From the NCBI GenBank assembly GCA_013360465.1, contig JABWBO010000004.1, positions 124,001-188,000 of the forward strand: 64,000 nucleotides of DNA, written 5' to 3'. Shown here one piece after another: positions 62,459-64,000 of this stretch. The notes beneath the pieces were generated by a model. That model was not told the origin of the DNA and did not search any database. It worked only from the letters and a program-made list of their open reading frames with translations. The position numbers and the translations under genes are program-made. Each line of letters begins with the position of its first letter. Position 1 is the first letter of the stretch. This DNA comes from Anaerolineae bacterium. GTDB taxonomy: Bacteria > Chloroflexota > Anaerolineae > Aggregatilineales > Phototrophicaceae.

Positions 62459-64000
62459 GTGACGGAAATACGCAGCGATATCCGCAATATCGCCATCATT
62501 GCCCATGTCGATCATGGCAAAACCACTCTGGTCGATGGAATGCTCAAGCAGTCGAAGGTCTTCCGCGACGCCAGCGCCGCCGGCGCTGCCGGCGAACGCA
62601 TCCTGGACAGCAACGCCCTTGAACGCGAGCGCGGCATCACAATTCTCGCCAAGAACACCGCGATCACCTGGAACGGAACCAAGATCAACATCGTCGATAC
62701 CCCCGGGCACGCCGATTTCGGCGGCGAAGTCGAGCGCGTCCTAAATATGGTCGATGGCGCGCTGCTCCTGGTTGACGCCGTAGAAGGTCCCATGCCCCAA
62801 ACGCGCTTCGTACTCCGCAAGGCGCTGGCGCAGAACCTGCGGGTCATCGTCGTCATCAACAAGGTGGATCGTCAGTACGCCCGCCCGGCGGAAGTGCTGA
62901 ACGAGACCTTTGACCTCTTCATCGAGCTGGGGGCGAACGACCATCAGGCGGACTTCCCGGTCGTCTACGCCGTCGGCTTGGAAGGCAGAGCCGGTTACAG
63001 TGCCGAGACGATGGAAGACAACCTCACCGCCCTCTTCGAGACCATCATCAAGGAGATCCCCGCTCCGGAGATCGAAGTCGATGCGCCCCCGCGCCTCCTG
63101 GTCACCACGCTGGAATACGATAACTATAAAGGGCAGATCGGCGTGGGACGTCTGCGCTCCGGTGTGCTTCGCCGGGGGCAGCAGGTGATGCGCATCCCGG
63201 TGGAGGGCGCGCCGGAAAAAGGCAGTATCGCCTACCTCTTCACCTATCACAACCTCGCCAAACAGGAAGTCGATGAGGTGCGCGCCGGCGACATCCTCGC
63301 CTTCGGCGGATTCGATCGCATTGCGATCAGCGATACCATCGCCGACCCGGCGTATGCCGAGGCGCTGCCGCCGATCAGCGTCGAACAGCCAACGGTGCGC
63401 ATGACCTTTGGCATCAACACGTCGCCGTTCGCCGGGCGCGAAGGCAAGACCGGGCTGGGCACGTCGCGCAAGCTGCGCGAGCGGCTGTACAACGAGACGC
63501 GCCATAATCTGGCGCTGCGCGTGGAAGATGGCGACTCGCCGGAGAAATTCATCGTCAGCGGGCGCGGCGAACTCCACCTGGGCATCCTCATCGAGACGAT
63601 GCGCCGTGAAGGCTACGAGTTCGAGGTCAGCAAGCCGGAAGTGATCTTGCAGGATGATGCGGAATCGGGCGAACTGCTGGAGCCGATCGAGGAAGTGCAT
63701 ATCGAGGTCGCCGACGATCTCACTGGCACGGTCGTCGAGATGCTCGGCGCGCGGCGCGGGCGCATGATCAATATGAGTACCGAGAGCGGCACGACCTACA
63801 TGACCTACCTGGTCCCGACTCGCGGACTGCTCGGTCTGCGGTCCCGTTTCCTGACAGCGACTGGCGGCATGGGGCAGCTTCACACCATCTTCTACGGCTA
63901 CGAACCCTATGCCGGTTCCATCCCTGGTCGCCAGTTCGGCAGTTTGGTGGCGTGGGAAACCGGCAAGTCGACCAATTACGCTTTTGATCAGGTCAAGCAG
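62459..64000 (+). CDS. typA: Translational GTPase TypA/BipA, 3'-truncated
   Basis: The first 514 codons of a ribosome-binding GTPase (family length about 610) that aids ribosome assembly and stress growth. G1 is [17 protein letters not shown]2 ERERGIT, G3 [15 protein letters not shown] and G4 VINKVD; domains II ([19 protein letters not shown]), III ([21 protein letters not shown]) and the TypA-specific C-terminal start ([24 protein letters not shown]) follow. The start is GTG 62459 with AAAGG 7 nt upstream; the overlapping ATG 62457 is followed by a stop. The frame is open to the last base of the window. Confidence 0.95.
   Translation, partial: MTEIRSDIRNIAIIAHVDHGKTTLVDGMLKQSKVFRDASAAGAAGERILDSNALERERGITILAKNTAITWNGTKINIVDTPGHADFGGEVERVLNMVDGALLLVDAVEGPMPQTRFVLRKALAQNLRVIVVINKVDRQYARPAEVLNETFDLFIELGANDHQADFPVVYAVGLEGRAGYSAETMEDNLTALFETIIKEIPAPEIEVDAPPRLLVTTLEYDNYKGQIGVGRLRSGVLRRGQQVMRIPVEGAPEKGSIAYLFTYHNLAKQEVDEVRAGDILAFGGFDRIAISDTIADPAYAEALPPISVEQPTVRMTFGINTSPFAGREGKTGLGTSRKLRERLYNETRHNLALRVEDGDSPEKFIVSGRGELHLGILIETMRREGYEFEVSKPEVILQDDAESGELLEPIEEVHIEVADDLTGTVVEMLGARRGRMINMSTESGTTYMTYLVPTRGLLGLRSRFLTATGGMGQLHTIFYGYEPYAGSIPGRQFGSLVAWETGKSTNYAFDQVKQ

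Overview
The window looks like chromosomal DNA from a high-GC (about 60 percent by eye), free-living bacterium. The style of the proteins suggests Chloroflexota, perhaps Anaerolineae: a DUF4012 protein, TrpB2, RecD2, paired ABC exporters, two complete Liv-type uptake systems, and secreted proteins with an 'SAQD' signal-cleavage style. There is no rRNA, tRNA or CRISPR array, so this assignment is inference. Genes are dense, often overlap as ATGA/GTGA/TGATG, and use GTG and TTG starts. Both ends are truncated: a CapD-type nucleotide-sugar enzyme lacks its 5' end at base 1, and typA runs off at base 64000.

Layout. 1-8.5 kb: surface-sugar genes (capD-like, DUF4012, galE, rmlC) and a two-subunit ABC exporter whose subunits carry complementary degenerate ATP-site motifs. 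8.7-14.3 kb: a leftward five-gene operon of three different ATP-grasp enzymes, a cytoplasmic subtilisin-like protein and an alpha/beta-hydrolase. This is the best candidate here for an undescribed peptide or amide-forming pathway. It diverges, around a perfect TGACATATGTCA palindrome, from a ketoacyl-synthase-III / ICMT-like methyltransferase / acyl-CoA ligase operon (14.4-17.6 kb). 17.7-23.7 kb: an alpha/beta hydrolase and the first Liv-type transporter (binding protein, G, F, H, M). 23.8-28.8 kb: a secreted alkaline phosphatase, a terminator, then a compact unit of CPFC lipoprotein, LolD-like ATPase, FtsX-like permease and TlpA-like lipoprotein.

28.9-37 kb: housekeeping genes with well-marked terminators (CE7 esterase, VOC protein, O-methyltransferase, trpB2, recD2, malQ, hsp20). 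37.2-42.7 kb: menA, an M20 amidohydrolase, an internally deleted sarcosine-oxidase-like remnant, a class V aminotransferase and an unusual channel-like membrane protein. 42.7-49 kb: a large secreted pullulanase, a fucose/arabinose-isomerase-like protein and a ribokinase-type kinase. 49-52 kb: a 7TM-PAS histidine kinase with two single-domain response regulators. 52-61.3 kb: a long leftward unit in which a second Liv transporter is followed at 18 nt by a response regulator, histidine kinase, ThuA-like protein and inositol-monophosphatase-like enzyme. 61.4-64 kb: a DMT exporter and typA.

Two families of small non-coding inverted-repeat elements (A, flanked by CTAG; B, 115 bp, flanked by TTA) occur at 38.1-38.5 kb and, nested B-in-A, at 51.4-51.7 kb. 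Wherever an element meets a gene, the apparent target duplication contains that gene's stop codon (menA, the M20 gene, the first response regulator). Both Liv operons carry a strong hairpin without a U-tract directly after the binding-protein gene.
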